NCBI GenBank assembly: GCA_963737745.1
Contig: CAVTTR010000012.1
Coordinates: forward strand, 310,001 to 374,000
Direction: 5' to 3'
Origin: Bog-473 sp963737745
GTDB taxonomy: Bacteria; Actinomycetota; Acidimicrobiia; Acidimicrobiales; RAAP-2
DNA length: 64,000 bases
Made by a program: the position numbers and the translations under genes. Of the stretch, positions 63,726 to 64,000 are shown in pieces (within the stretch, counting starts at the first letter, position 1; the number at the start of each line of letters is the position of its first letter). The notes beneath the pieces are model-generated. The model was not told the DNA's origin, made no database searches, and saw nothing but the letters and a program-made list of their open reading frames with translations.

Positions 63726-64000
63726 GACCTCGACCGCCTCGCGCATGACGGCGGGTCAACTCGTCGGGGAGGACAAGACCGCACCTCCCCTCGACACCGG
63801 CGAGGCCATCGGTTCGGCCGTGTCGGGCCTTACGGTGACCATTGGCTACGGGCCGTCGCTCTTTGACCGCCGGTTCGGGTTGGCATCGAAGCAGCCTGCT
63901 TTACTCGCCGATCTGCCACCGTTGCCCAACGAGAATCTCGACCTCAACTATGTGAACGGCGACATCTGCATCCAGGCTGGTTCGAACGACCCTCTGGTGG
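63706..64000 (+). pseudogene. N-terminal/middle segment of a DyP-type peroxidase, running off the window
   Basis: The plus strand encodes ELPRDWTSTASRMTAGQLVG, APPLDTGEAIGSAVSGLTVTIGYGPSLFDRRFGLASKQPALLADLPPLPNENLDLNYVNGDICIQAGSNDPLV, the conserved first half of DyP proteins (LTVTIGxGPSLF, GDICIQA). There is no start codon or signal peptide; the Tat signal expected for EfeB-like enzymes is missing at the left boundary, where the inverted C-terminal half begins. Confidence 0.75.

Overview
This is a GC-rich actinobacterial segment. The marks are an F420-type LLM oxidoreductase, a mycothiol-transferase-like (TIGR03086) protein, DUF222/HNH and CsbD proteins, a SigK/RskA-type sigma/anti-sigma pair, and a high-affinity group 1h (also called group 5) [NiFe]-hydrogenase locus with a full set of Hyp maturation genes. 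A soil Acidimicrobiia-like lineage fits best; that placement is inference. No rRNA, tRNA, CRISPR array, insertion sequence or phage gene was recognised.

Layout. 1-6.6 kb: a minus-strand catabolic/transport operon (solute-binding protein, two permeases, two ATPases of a branched-chain amino acid-type ABC importer, then an SDR oxidoreductase and an SMP-30-type lactonase cut by the window edge). 6.9-8.2 kb: a DUF222/HNH nuclease-like gene. 8.2-12.4 kb: ECF sigma and anti-sigma genes facing two ferritin-like proteins, a cupredoxin lipoprotein and a Nudix hydrolase, with a perfect 12-bp inverted repeat between the divergent units. 12.4-14.3 kb: a PAS-PAS-PAS-GGDEF protein with a low-complexity insert in the GGDEF domain. 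14.4-18.2 kb: a kinase-like/flippase-like membrane protein, CsbD, and a DoxX protein with a duplicated basic tail. 18.3-21.6 kb: an end-joining-type repair cluster (LigD-like polymerase, PolX-like PHP protein, ATP-dependent ligase).

22.4-37.4 kb is the core of the window. hypA and hypB diverge from a tightly packed operon (mostly 4-nt overlaps): hhyS, hhyL, a NifU-domain protein, a fused DUF5947-DUF6084-like protein, an unknown 484-aa protein, the large-subunit protease, a 34-aa membrane peptide, hypC, hypD, hypF, a SIS-HypC fusion, a free-standing SIS protein and hypE, with a PadR regulator behind. Together they would build and mature an oxygen-tolerant hydrogenase able to scavenge trace H2. 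The two SIS proteins and the fused and unknown proteins are the least explained parts.

37.4-64 kb: secreted and hypothetical proteins, a sensor-GGDEF-EAL protein, an F420/NADP reductase-like protein, an acyl-CoA dehydrogenase, a GCS2 ligase with a class I amidotransferase, an LLM oxidoreductase, a heme-oxygenase-like iron protein, a VOC and an aminoglycoside-phosphotransferase-like protein, a methyltransferase, glucose-6-phosphate dehydrogenase, a glycosyltransferase, an MFS exporter, a fatty-acid desaturase preceded by a short coupled ORF, an AraC regulator with a divergent methyltransferase, a c-di-GMP-I riboswitch in front of a small zinc-ribbon-like gene, a P450, a SCO1-like protein, a second copy of the zinc-ribbon family, and a DyP peroxidase whose two halves face in opposite directions.

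Quality note. About 25-30 single-base frameshifts interrupt otherwise well conserved genes in 1-16 kb and 39-64 kb, and essentially none occur in 17-38.5 kb. The simplest reading is uneven sequencing or assembly accuracy, so I annotate such genes as one feature and state where the frame changes.
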